Shown here one piece after another: positions 9,713-17,765 of a DNA stretch of 64,000 nt (the first letter of the stretch is position 1; the number at the start of each line of letters is the position of its first letter). The notes under the pieces were generated by a model, which was not told where the DNA came from, ran no database searches, and saw only the letters and a program-made list of their open reading frames with translations. Source of the stretch: Paenibacillus solanacearum. GTDB lineage: Bacteria > Bacillota > Bacilli > Paenibacillales > NBRC-103111. The DNA lies in the NCBI RefSeq assembly GCF_910593845.1, contig NZ_CAJVAS010000006.1, positions 1 to 64,000 on the forward strand, read 5' to 3'. Both the position numbers and the translations under genes were made by a program.

Positions 9713-11339
9713 GGATGAACGCAGCCTTGTTTTCCCACAGCGGAATGCCGTCCGCTATGCCGCCGTAGGTGTTGAAATAACCGCCGAACACGCTTTTTTT
9801 GAACAAGTAGTAGAACGGACGGTGATACAGCACGAGCGTCGGCAGCTCATCGGACAAAATATCTTGCAGCTTGTCGACGATCACTTTCCGCTTCGCCGGG
9901 TCCAGCTCTCCGGTCTGCTGAACGGCGAGCTTCTGGAATTCCGCGTTGTCGAACGTTTTGCCCCGGGCGGCCAGCGCATTGCTCGCCTTACCGAGGAACC
10001 AGAGCCGCAAGTAATCCGGGTCGCCGCTCAGTCCGATATGTCCGGTAATGGCCATATCGTATTTGTTCTCGCCCATGGCGGTGGCGAAGGCGGCCGCATC
10101 CGTCTGGCGTACATTCAGGGCGATGCCGACCTTCTTCAGCATTTCCACCATCATTTGCGCTTCCTGGGACGTGGAGGACACCATGACGCTCAGCTTCAGC
10201 GTATCCCGTACGCCGCTGTCATTCTTCTTATAGCCGAGCTCGTCGAGCAGCCGTTCCGCTTCCGACGTGCTGTAGTTGTACGTCTTGACCTTCGGGTTAT
10301 ACCATGGCGAGTCGGGCGGGATGATGCCGCCGCTGCCGGGAATCGGATCGCCGCCGGTCAGCTTCTGGGCCATCTCCTTGCGGTCGAGGGCATAAGCGAT
10401 CGCCTGGCGCAGCCGCTTGTCCTTCAGCTGAGGATGGTCGAGATTGAACGTGACGCGCACGGCGCTGCCGGTCGGCGTGCTCTTGATGACGTCGAAGCCT
10501 TCCTTCTGCATTTGCTCGACCTCGGGATAACTGAATGTCATGATGCCGTCGACTTCGTTTTTCTTAAGCGAAAGAATTTTGTTGGCAGCGTTAATGTAGG
10601 CGACTTCCTGCACGAACACCTTGCCTTTGAAGAAGTCCGGATTGGCGCCGAACAAGTATTGTCCGGCTTTTTCGTCGAACTGCTTCAAAATGTACGGCCC
10701 GGTTCCTACGAGCGCGGAAGGGTCGCGGAATTCGGCCGGCTTGTCTACCTTTTCCCACACATGCTTCGGAATGATCGGCACGATGCCGACCAGATCGGTC
10801 AGGAACGGAGCGTACGGACTGTTCAGTGTAAATTCGACCGTATGCTCGCCGGTTTTGCGCACGTCCTTGATCTGCTCGACGTCACCGGTCCACATGAACG
10901 GATATTTTTTGTAATACGTGAAGCTGAACACGACGTCGTCGGCGGTGAACGGCTTGCCGTCATGCCACTTGACGCCTTGCTCCAGCTCGAACGTGTAAGT
11001 CAGTCCGTTGCTGGACACCTTCCACGATTTGGCGAGCCATGGGATGGTGCCGTTCGCATCTTTCCACGTCAGCGTATCGAACAGGAAGGAATTGCGCAGG
11101 AAGCCCCCCGGACCGGAGTTATTGAATGCGAACGGAGACGGATAACCGGCAGTCCCCCATACGAGACGAAGCATGGGCACTTGAGCGGGGGCGGCTGCGG
11201 AAGCTTTCTCCGCCTGCGCCGGAGGGGAGGCGGGGGAAGCGCTCTCCGGCTTGCTGCCGCCGTTGCCGCTGCAGGCGGCGACGCCCATCGCGAGGCAGCT
11301 TAATAAGAGCCACGAACCGAATTTCTTGCGGGATAACAT
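9699..11339 (-). CDS. Family 5 extracellular solute-binding lipoprotein
   Basis: A 546-residue SBP_bac_5 protein of the dipeptide/nickel/heme group. The N-terminus has basic residues, a hydrophobic stretch and the lipobox MGVAAC, so it is a lipoprotein anchored at the outer face. ADDVVFSF, YAPFLTDLVGIVPIIPKHVWE and FRDPSALVGTGPYILKQFD are family signatures. ATG 11339 is preferred over GTG 11348 because AAGGAG lies at the right spacing. The Fur box ahead of the operon suggests an iron-linked ligand such as heme, a metallophore or another chelate; the sequence alone does not show which. Confidence 0.9.
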   Translation of the reverse strand: MLSRKKFGSWLLLSCLAMGVAACSGNGGSKPESASPASPPAQAEKASAAAPAQVPMLRLVWGTAGYPSPFAFNNSGPGGFLRNSFLFDTLTWKDANGTIPWLAKSWKVSSNGLTYTFELEQGVKWHDGKPFTADDVVFSFTYYKKYPFMWTGDVEQIKDVRKTGEHTVEFTLNSPYAPFLTDLVGIVPIIPKHVWEKVDKPAEFRDPSALVGTGPYILKQFDEKAGQYLFGANPDFFKGKVFVQEVAYINAANKILSLKKNEVDGIMTFSYPEVEQMQKEGFDVIKSTPTGSAVRVTFNLDHPQLKDKRLRQAIAYALDRKEMAQKLTGGDPIPGSGGIIPPDSPWYNPKVKTYNYSTSEAERLLDELGYKKNDSGVRDTLKLSVMVSSTSQEAQMMVEMLKKVGIALNVRQTDAAAFATAMGENKYDMAITGHIGLSGDPDYLRLWFLGKASNALAARGKTFDNAEFQKLAVQQTGELDPAKRKVIVDKLQDILSDELPTLVLYHRPFYYLFKKSVFGGYFNTYGGIADGIPLWENKAAFIHAGK

Positions 11340-11986
11340 GAAGCACACTCCTTATGTATGATGATAAAATAATGGGCCGGTTTCAGCTTTCCTTCCGCTA
11401 GCCAAGGGAGGAAGCCGTCAAGGAACCGCTCGGTCGCCGGCATGAAGTACGAGCCGTAATGGAATTCCGGGTCGAGCGTCGTCATGATGAGCGTGCCGGG
11501 CGTCGTAACCCGGTCGATATACAGAATCGCTCCGCCGTCCTCCAGGCGGATCAGCACGTCCGCGCCTTCCGGCGGCGAGAAGATGCCGTGGTAATGCCAG
11601 GTCGCGTCGTTCAGCGTAATGTAGCGGAACAGATCATGCTCGGGGCGGTTCAAGACAAGGCCGCTTCGCGCCTCCTTATCGAGCCACCACCAGAAGTTGG
11701 TCGGCCGGAATTCCCACTGATGCCCGTGGAGCAAGCCGTGATCCTGCGCGCCGAGGGCGACGATGATCCCGCCGCGTTCGGCGAAGGCTGCGATCTGCTC
11801 TTGCGACGACAGGAGAAGCCGCTCATGGAGCTGCGAAGGGATCAGCAGCACGTCGTACGGGTCCAGCGCCGTTCGATGAAGGTCCGGCAAGTAGATCAGG
11901 GTCTCCAGCCAGCGGCGGTACTTCGGTTCGTTGTACGTCCGGTGCTGGTGGGAGTTCCCGCCATACAATGCGGCGATTTTTCTCAT
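11300..11986 (-). CDS. GATase1-like hypothetical protein A
   Basis: A 228-residue protein. MRKIAALYGG at the N-terminus and the YDVLLIPSQLHERLL then FAERGGIIVALG pattern resemble class I glutamine-amidotransferase-like (ThuA/flavodoxin-like) folds, but I see no Cys-His-Glu triad. It is paralogous to the preceding gene product: both share a C-terminal block around YIDR..T.GT followed by a gated loop and a Trp near the end. The 3' end overlaps the binding-protein gene by 40 nt in another frame, and the start overlaps the upstream stop by 4 nt (ATGA). The function is unknown; its place in a Fur-controlled transporter operon suggests ligand handling. Confidence 0.7.
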   Translation of the reverse strand: MRKIAALYGGNSHQHRTYNEPKYRRWLETLIYLPDLHRTALDPYDVLLIPSQLHERLLLSSQEQIAAFAERGGIIVALGAQDHGLLHGHQWEFRPTNFWWWLDKEARSGLVLNRPEHDLFRYITLNDATWHYHGIFSPPEGADVLIRLEDGGAILYIDRVTTPGTLIMTTLDPEFHYGSYFMPATERFLDGFLPWLAEGKLKPAHYFIIIHKECASCYPARNSVRGSY

Positions 11987-12639
11987 AGCGCAGCCGTCCT
12001 TTCCGCAAGTCGCGCCGCTTCTTCGCGAATCCAGCGCATGAGCTGTCCGCGGATGCGGCCGCTCGTATTGACGCTGCCGCCGTATCCGAGCAAATGGTTG
12101 CCGGAATGGACGATGATCGTGCCGCTTGTGCTGTGCCGGTCGATATAAGTGATCGGCTCGCCGCCGGGCAGCGTCAGCAGCGCTTCGGCCCGCGGCGGCA
12201 GCGGGTGATGGCCCCGCGCGAAGAAGCCGGAGACGCCCTTGTTGAACGTCATGTCGTCCGGTAGCACGCCTTCGAAGATCGGATGCGCAGGCTCGCAGAC
12301 CGATACCGCGTAGTCGCCGTGATGACGGATTGTTTTCGGTACGAACATCGATGCGCCGGGAATCCAGGGGCGGAACAGATGTCCGCTGAACAGCAGCACC
12401 TTGCCGCAGTTAAGAAACTGTTCGATCCGGTCCCTTTCCCGGTACAGCAGCTCCTGATCGGCGAACGGATCGACGACCAGGCACAGATGGGGCGACAAGT
12501 CATAATCGGGCAAGTCGTATAGATCGAGCAGCTTCGTATCGCTCGCAGCCGGATCGGCCTTCTGCCCGAAATAGCAGCCGCCGTCCAGCAGCAGGAAGTC
12601 GGCTGCCGGCGCGCTTGGGGTTGCGGGTGCGTCCGTCAT
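11983..12639 (-). CDS. GATase1-like hypothetical protein B
   Basis: A 218-residue protein related to the next gene product. It has DFLLLDGGCYFGQ near the N-terminus, a hydrophobic LCLVVDPFAD strand, FLNCGKVLLFSGHLFRPWIPG and a C-terminal YIDRHSTSGTIIVHSGNHLLGYGG. The glycine-rich turn after a hydrophobic strand suits an amidotransferase-like sandwich. Cys residues are present (22, 53, about 79 and 114), but none is in a clear nucleophile-elbow context. It is coupled on both sides by 4-nt ATGA overlaps. No experimentally known relative comes to mind. Confidence 0.65.
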   Translation of the reverse strand: MTDAPATPSAPAADFLLLDGGCYFGQKADPAASDTKLLDLYDLPDYDLSPHLCLVVDPFADQELLYRERDRIEQFLNCGKVLLFSGHLFRPWIPGASMFVPKTIRHHGDYAVSVCEPAHPIFEGVLPDDMTFNKGVSGFFARGHHPLPPRAEALLTLPGGEPITYIDRHSTSGTIIVHSGNHLLGYGGSVNTSGRIRGQLMRWIREEAARLAERTAAL

Positions 12640-13163
12640 CGAATTCTCCTTACGTACAGCAGCTCTTCGGCCGGCAAGGCCAAGGCGCGTTCGGACAAGG
12701 ACAGCTTCAGCTCGTCGAATGCCGCGATATCGGCTTCCGTGAACGTTTGCTCACGGCCTTTTTTCAAATAATCGTAAAACACGGACGGAAGGAAATTTTC
12801 CTGCAGCACGACTTCCACGGCCGAGCCGTCATCGGTCGAGATGACGAACGCGTAGCTCTGCGGCCGGTGCGGATCGTATTGGCCTTGCGGGTACGCCGTA
12901 TCGACCGTGTAAGCTCCGCGCGTAACTGCCCGCGTCACGAATTCGAAGGCGTCGCGGAAGCCGGGACCGGCATGGCCCGACAGGACGGAAATCGACTTTC
13001 GCTGCGGCGCTTCGCCGGTTCCGAACAGTTCGCCGAATGCGGCCTGCAGGCTGCGGAAGCCTACGGCGACGGCCATCAGCGCCAGACTGCCATGATATTT
13101 GCGAATGTCGGCAAAGCGGATTTCGAGTGTTTCTTTATTGTCTTTGATGCGAATGACGGACAT
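12636..13163 (-). CDS. FmdE-like domain protein, first gene of the Fur-controlled operon
   Basis: A 175-residue protein. After about 25 residues, KYHGSLALMAVAVGFRSLQAAF resembles the opening of FmdE (formylmethanofuran dehydrogenase subunit E-like) domains, which usually read HGHxCPG followed by an amphipathic helix. Here the His-Gly is kept but the Cys is missing, so a bound metal or cofactor site would differ. SGHAGPGFRDAFEFVTR matches the second conserved block, where a Cys-x-x-Asp-Ala motif is normal. The start is ATG 13163 with AGGAG 10 nt upstream; GTG 13172 sits too close to it. It is the first gene after the Fur-box promoter. Confidence 0.5.
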   Translation of the reverse strand: MSVIRIKDNKETLEIRFADIRKYHGSLALMAVAVGFRSLQAAFGELFGTGEAPQRKSISVLSGHAGPGFRDAFEFVTRAVTRGAYTVDTAYPQGQYDPHRPQSYAFVISTDDGSAVEVVLQENFLPSVFYDYLKKGREQTFTEADIAAFDELKLSLSERALALPAEELLYVRRIR

Positions 13164-13204
13164 GGAATTCACGCTCCTGCTGGGGTTGTTGTTGTCTATA
13201 ACGT

Positions 13205-13234
13205 ATCATAGTGTAATTGATAATGATTATCAAT
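13205..13234 (-). promoter_or_regulatory. Promoter overlapped by a perfect Fur box
   Basis: On the minus strand TTGATA (13233-13228), a 17-nt spacer and TATGAT (13210-13205) form a strong sigma-A promoter about 42 nt before the first operon gene. A 19-bp palindrome, ATTGATAATGATTATCAAT (13216-13234), covers the -35 and spacer. It contains TGATAATGATTATCA, an exact match to the 7-1-7 Fur consensus. Confidence 0.9.
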
Positions 13235-13659
13235 ATCATAAAAACCCCCAGTATCGCAAAAAAGCGTGTACAGGCAAGCGTTTAAGGCTGTTTATTCAAT
13301 TATTGAATCGATGACGTAAAAAAACCGAATAAAGCTCGGCATTCAGAATCGATGGCAAGCGGGAGCATGGTTTCGGTTTGGACATGGAGGAAAGGTCCGC
13401 GTCAGCGGAGAGCGGGAAGAGGAGGGGAATCGTTCATTCGCGGCCGCTTGGGAGGCAGGCAGCCTGCGATGCAATCGAATGGGAATGGGGAAGCCGGCCG
13501 TCCGGGAGCCGGAGCCGGGGAGGCCCGGGCCGGACGAAGGGAGGACTTGCCGAAGAAAGAAGCCGGATCGCCGTTCAGTGCGGCGTCCATTCGCAGCGCT
13601 TATCGCAGTAAGAAGAACAAGCGGGAACCAGGGATGGCTGCCGCTCGGAAATCTCTTCA
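13235..13659. other. Gap without a supported gene
   Basis: Left of 13320 the sequence is AT-rich promoter DNA. From 13330 to 13660 it is G/A-rich on the plus strand, with overlapping open frames in several phases. None has a good ribosome site, recognisable domain or natural amino acid composition, so I call none. No strong hairpin with a T-tract is seen. Confidence 0.5.
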
Positions 13660-14682
13660 TTAGGATTGGCTTGCGGAAATCAAGGAGCTGCGTTTGGGCG
13701 CGTGCGGCGGCTCTTCCAGCCACCCGTGTTCGATCATTAAGGTGGCTCCGTCCTCCGCATAAGACGCAATCTCGGCGGCAAGTCTCACGTATTGTGCCGC
13801 CACATCCTTACGAGGGCTTGCCGCGGCGGCGGCGCCGTAATTTCCCGTACCGGCCGCGACAAGCAGCGACACGTGGAACAGCATTAATTTATCCGAGAAA
13901 GGCGCTTCTGTCGAAGTCGTAACATCACTGTCCCAGGTCATAGGAACGGGAAGATGCTCGTCCTTGAGGATTTTGGCAAAGACGTCCGTATGCTTGGCCG
14001 AGATGCCGGTTCCCCGTGCGAAATAGTCGCGAAGCTTCTGATTATGCACCACCTGACTGAATCCGAGCAGCAGCGTGCAGCCCAAGCCGTTGGTTTGCGC
14101 ATTCGAAAACAAATGTGCGATTTCAATGGAAATCAGCGGCCGCTTCTCCACAAAGCCGAAAAACCCGCCCGACAAAAACCGCGTGTTCTCAACGAAGTGA
14201 ACACTGTCCGGCGCAGTAATATACGGCGGGCGGATATAGAGGCCCTTGGACTGTAAAACCGCGGTAACAGCCTGGTCCAGCTCTACCGTTTGCAGCAAGC
14301 AACGATGGAAGAAGTCCCTTGCGTCTGAACGCGATGCCGACGTAAACGCCACTCCATACGTCGCTAATCCGACGGTAGCCATATTTTTGATGTAATACAG
14401 GAAAAAGCTGTCCGAGTACAGCCGCTTGGCGCTTAATCGAACATCTTCATCCGAGAAACCGTGGGGGATCGGGAAGTTTTCAGACTGGAACAGCTTCGAC
14501 AATTGTTCAATGTGCGACTCGGTTATGCTTAACGCCAGTTCAATTACAGGCTTCGCTTCCGTGTCCTCAATCTTTGCCAGAAAATAGCTGATGACACATC
14601 GGGCCATCGTATCATTGATATAGGTTGCCCACAGTGTGCCCAGCTCGGTAGCGGTCAATCGAATGTGATGCGCGTTTTCCAT
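13660..14682 (-). CDS. DUF3231 family protein 1
   Basis: A 340-residue soluble, helix-rich protein made of two homologous halves (about 1-165 and 170-335). Each half has a His in a long helix (ITESHIEQL and ISAKHTDVF), then FPIPHGFSDEDV or LPVPMTWDSDV, then a long helix ending near the next repeat. This internal duplication is typical of DUF3231, a Bacillales family thought to adopt a ferritin-like helical bundle; its function is unknown. ATG 14682 has GGAGGAA 8 nt upstream. A paralogue lies at 16432-17427, with a sugar-binding lipoprotein gene between the two. Confidence 0.8.
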   Translation of the reverse strand: MENAHHIRLTATELGTLWATYINDTMARCVISYFLAKIEDTEAKPVIELALSITESHIEQLSKLFQSENFPIPHGFSDEDVRLSAKRLYSDSFFLYYIKNMATVGLATYGVAFTSASRSDARDFFHRCLLQTVELDQAVTAVLQSKGLYIRPPYITAPDSVHFVENTRFLSGGFFGFVEKRPLISIEIAHLFSNAQTNGLGCTLLLGFSQVVHNQKLRDYFARGTGISAKHTDVFAKILKDEHLPVPMTWDSDVTTSTEAPFSDKLMLFHVSLLVAAGTGNYGAAAAASPRKDVAAQYVRLAAEIASYAEDGATLMIEHGWLEEPPHAPKRSSLISASQS

Positions 14683-14825
14683 CGTTGGGGTTCCTCCGTT
14701 TTGCGTTTTGATGTTATCTTTTCCTATTTCATGTAAATTGAATACAGCGACGCCTGAATGCAGCTTCAGATTCGAACGCGATGCCGTCGTCCAGCCGCAT
14801 GCTTGGCAGTGAAAGGAAAAAGCCG

Positions 14826-14854
14826 TTGACACGTTTCGAAGGACTGTATATAAT
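14826..14854 (+). promoter_or_regulatory. Consensus sigma-A promoter for a short RNA or leader
   Basis: TTGACA (14826-14831), exactly 17 nt and TATAAT (14849-14854) match both consensus hexamers perfectly. Transcription should start near 14861. It points toward the binding-protein gene at 15014, but a terminator intervenes at 14898-14943. Confidence 0.85.
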
Positions 14855-14860
14855 TAAAAA

Positions 14861-14943
14861 CCAAGTAAACATATAGGAATTTCCTACCAGACCGCTGGAG
14901 GCCATGTTGAACCTGTCATCAGGTTTTATTTGGCCTCTTTTTT
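14861..14943 (+). ncRNA. Candidate 80-nt terminated RNA or attenuated leader
   Basis: Downstream of the consensus promoter lie a short TAGGAATTTCCTA palindrome (14874-14886) and then a strong intrinsic terminator. GAGGCCA (14898-14904) pairs with TGGCCTC (14931-14937), with an inner AACCTG/CAGGTT stem, and six T follow. The product would be an RNA of about 83 nt, or an attenuator in the leader of the 15014 binding-protein gene. I could not match it to a riboswitch family, and no open frame with a ribosome site is seen within it. Confidence 0.6.
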
Positions 14944-15013
14944 GTTTCATTATCGATCCGGCCCAAGGCGAATCCATTGCCACTAGGCCGTTAACTTTAT
15001 GGGGGGGCTCAAC

Positions 15014-16333
15014 ATGTACATGAACACAAAAACGTTGCTGCTGTTTGCTTTGGCTGGCTTGTCTTTATCCGGATGCTCGGCGGCCGGAGCGAAGCTTTCC
15101 GCTTCCGAACCGTCCGCTCGCGCCGACATCGGGAGCGAACCGATTACGCTTCAAATATTTCAAGCAGGCGGCAGCATTTCCGACACCGAATTCAAGCGGT
15201 TGATTGCAGACCCTGTCCGCAAAAAGTACCCGAACGTTACGCTCGAACTCGTTCGGGAATCGGCGAACGCGAAGCGCGATCAGTTGATTACAAGCGGTAC
15301 GTTTCCCGATTTGATCTTCACGTCCTCGCTTTCCATCGGCGGATTTCTCGATCTGGAGCTGATGAAAGATTTGCAGGAGCCGATCCGGAAGGCGAACGTC
15401 GATCTGAACAAGTTCGAACCGCGATCCATTAACGGGATCAAGGCGTACGGCAGCGGCGGACAAGTGTATGCGCTGCCGTTCTCGATCAATTTCGGCGCGT
15501 TATATTACAACAAGGATTTGTTCGACCGCGTCGGCGAGCCGTATCCGCAGGACGGCATCACCTGGGAGGAAACGCTCGGCATCGCAAAGAAGCTGGCCGT
15601 GAAAGACAACACGATCAAAGCGTTAGGCACTTCGGGCGTGACCAGAGATTATATATCGCTGCTGCTCCCTGTGGTCGATGCGAAAACGGAGAGGGCGGTA
15701 CTGGCTACGGATGACTGGCGATGGATGCTGCAATTTCAAGAGAGCTTGAGCAAAATCCCCGATAACCGTTCGGCCAAAGGCGGCCGTGACGGATTCGTCA
15801 AAGATAAAACGATGGCGATGTACACCTCTTACGGGGCGCGGATCGGAGAGCTGGAAGAAGCGGAGCAAAGCGGGCAAGGCGTGAACTGGGATTTAACGAC
15901 ATTCCCCGTACGCCAGGAAACCAAGGTGCAGGGGATGGAAACCGAGTCGCACGTCCTGGCGGTCTCCGCTACGGCGAAACATCCGGAAACGGCGTTCGAG
16001 GTGATCCGTTTCTTGACGACGAGCGATGAGGTACAGACCCAAGTGGCCGGCATGGCCCGCATTTCGTCGCTGAAGGATGACAAATACAAGAAGGAGTTTG
16101 GTGCGAATGTCGCGGCGCTGAAAGGAAAAAACGTGCAGGCCATCTTCAAAAACAAATACGGTACGTCGCCGCTGCCTACCAAATATGATAGCATCGCGGA
16201 AAAAGCGGTCAGCGCCGCCTTGCAAAAAGTAAATAAAGGCGAAGCCGACATCAACAGCGCGCTGCGAGCCGCCGAAGAGGCGGCCAATAAGGAGATCGAC
16301 TCCTTGAAGGCCGGAGACCAGACGCGCAAGTAG
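15014..16333 (+). CDS. Orphan family 1 sugar-binding lipoprotein (LipO-like) A
   Basis: A 439-residue extracellular binding protein. It has a type II signal peptide with lipobox LSGC, YYNKDLFDRVGEPYPQDGITWEE (the family 1 hinge region, about residues 165-187) and a C-terminal block GKNVQAIFKNK with KGEADINSALRAAEEAANKEID. The same C-terminal block recurs in the products at 18622, 37554 and 51169. ATG 15014 sits 6 nt after a G-run that can serve as a weak ribosome site. There is no permease or ATPase gene nearby; in Paenibacillus such proteins often use LplB/YtcP-type permeases encoded elsewhere with a shared ATPase. The ligand is unknown, probably an oligosaccharide. Confidence 0.85.
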   Translation: MYMNTKTLLLFALAGLSLSGCSAAGAKLSASEPSARADIGSEPITLQIFQAGGSISDTEFKRLIADPVRKKYPNVTLELVRESANAKRDQLITSGTFPDLIFTSSLSIGGFLDLELMKDLQEPIRKANVDLNKFEPRSINGIKAYGSGGQVYALPFSINFGALYYNKDLFDRVGEPYPQDGITWEETLGIAKKLAVKDNTIKALGTSGVTRDYISLLLPVVDAKTERAVLATDDWRWMLQFQESLSKIPDNRSAKGGRDGFVKDKTMAMYTSYGARIGELEEAEQSGQGVNWDLTTFPVRQETKVQGMETESHVLAVSATAKHPETAFEVIRFLTTSDEVQTQVAGMARISSLKDDKYKKEFGANVAALKGKNVQAIFKNKYGTSPLPTKYDSIAEKAVSAALQKVNKGEADINSALRAAEEAANKEIDSLKAGDQTRK

Positions 16334-16370
16334 CGTGAGAAACCGCAAACGAAAGATGCACAGATATTCA

Positions 16371-16414
16371 ATCGCCCCTGCCTCTCTATTCCGAGCAATA
16401 GAGGCAGGGGCGAT
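16371..16414. terminator. 15-bp hairpin between convergent genes
   Basis: A perfect 15-bp stem, ATCGCCCCTGCCTCT (16371-16385) with its complement (16400-16414), spans a 14-nt loop between the ends of the binding-protein gene (+) and the DUF3231 gene (-). The T-tract is poor on both sides, but stem stability and position suggest a shared terminator. Confidence 0.65.
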
Positions 16415-16431
16415 CGTTGTTATATGTCCGC

Positions 16432-17427
16432 TTACACTTGCATTAATTTTCTTCGGTTCGGCGCCTGGGGCGGCTGTTCCAGCCATTCGCGTTCAATCAT
16501 CAGGCTGAGCCCGTCATCGCCGTAGGCAAGCACTTCGGCCATAAATTTGGCGAGCTGCGCCGACAAATCTTTTCTGGTGCATACGGCGATGCTGTGTCCC
16601 AGCGTCGAGATCGCCGTGGATTGCAAGACATTCACCGTAAACAGCATGAGCTTGTCGGAAAAAGGAGACGTTGTAGACGCGGTCACTTCCATCGCGACCG
16701 GTACGGTGCCGAGCAAATCTTCGTTGAGCAGCAGCGTGTTGAACGTCTTGATCTGCTTTTCGGCCAAATGCTTGCCCTTCATCAAATACTTCTTGATGTG
16801 CTCGTCCTGCGTGACCTGCAGGAAACCTGTCAGCAGCAGCAGACCAAAATAGTTTCTTTCAATATTGAAAAATATTTCGGTCAGCTCGAGTGCGTTCAGA
16901 GGGCGCTGCTCCCCGAGCCACCCGCTCATATAAGACGCCTTCTCTACGAATGCGACGGATTCCGGATAAGGAATTTTGGGAGGCCGGTCGTACACGCCTT
17001 TGCTCTGCATAAGGTTTACAGCGTTTTGGTACAGCTCCGCCGATTGCTGCAGCGCCTTGGCATAAAAGTCCAGGACATCCTTGCGAGCGAGGGTGGAGTA
17101 CATGCTGCCATAGGAAATGAGCCCAATTCTGCTCATTCCGTATACATGGCCTAACGCATACAAGTCGGTAAACAGCGGAGGCGCCGACAAATGCAAATCT
17201 TCATCCGAAAACGCTTTCGGCAATGGAAACTGCTCCTGCTGAAACAGAGACCGGATTGTCTGGATATGAGACTCTCCGATGTTCAGCGCGTCTTGCACGA
17301 TCGGCCGAATCTCGGCATCCTGCAAGACGTTCATAAAATGCTTCAGGAAACAAACCGAAGCGCAGTCATTCATGTACGTTGTCCACAAAGCGGAAATTTC
17401 CGTTGATGACAGGCGATTGTTGTCCAA
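16432..17427 (-). CDS. DUF3231 family protein 2
   Basis: A paralogue of the 13660-14682 product, 331 residues and again internally duplicated. Paired helices have IGESHIQTI and LAEKQIKTF at matching places, so the second-half His is replaced by Gln here. Both proteins end with LMIE..WLE.PP.APNRR-like sequence. The start is a choice: ATG 17433 lies only one base after GGAGG, whereas TTG 17427 has 7-nt spacing and gives a length like that of the paralogue, so I prefer TTG 17427. A reading frame continues upstream to 17688 but has no family similarity. Confidence 0.8.
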   Translation of the reverse strand: MDNNRLSSTEISALWTTYMNDCASVCFLKHFMNVLQDAEIRPIVQDALNIGESHIQTIRSLFQQEQFPLPKAFSDEDLHLSAPPLFTDLYALGHVYGMSRIGLISYGSMYSTLARKDVLDFYAKALQQSAELYQNAVNLMQSKGVYDRPPKIPYPESVAFVEKASYMSGWLGEQRPLNALELTEIFFNIERNYFGLLLLTGFLQVTQDEHIKKYLMKGKHLAEKQIKTFNTLLLNEDLLGTVPVAMEVTASTTSPFSDKLMLFTVNVLQSTAISTLGHSIAVCTRKDLSAQLAKFMAEVLAYGDDGLSLMIEREWLEQPPQAPNRRKLMQV

Positions 17428-17699
17428 GGCCATTCCTCCAGAAAATACGATGTTCTCATATGTTTTCCAAAATGGCGTGAAATATCCTGCTGCCGCCTTA
17501 CGGGCGAGCGAAGCCGGTTCGAATGCAAAAAAGGCCGCGCAATATGCCGCTGCAGCCGTGTCTCTGGTTATGAATGCGCTATTATACCAAACCGATGGGC
17601 GGGTTACAACAATAACTTGGAGGGGAAATTCTAATCGAATTTTCATAATTGCCAAACAATGTTGAAACGACCGGGAATTTGGCCCCATTGGTAAATTAA

Positions 17700-17723
17700 C
17701 CTATTTTTAATAGGTGCTATACT
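17700..17723 (+). promoter_or_regulatory. Inverted repeat and -10 element before the NlpC/P60 gene
   Basis: CCTATT-TTT-AATAGG (17700-17714) lies 3 nt upstream of TATACT (17718-17723), about 43 nt before the start codon at 17766. No good -35 is present, so an activator or another sigma factor may act here. The rest of 17434-17765 shows no gene. Confidence 0.4.
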
Positions 17724-17765
17724 GGGATCAAGCAAGGACAACAAGAATGACACCAGGAGGTCTTC

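Noticed and set aside
9552..11303. 583-codon plus-strand frame opposite the binding-protein gene
   Set aside because: It mirrors a well-identified family 5 binding-protein gene; GC-rich DNA often leaves the complementary frame open.
13352..13663. 103-codon plus-strand frame in the gap before the DUF3231 gene
   Set aside because: Gly/Arg/Glu-rich, no ribosome site, and other frames are equally open over the same bases.
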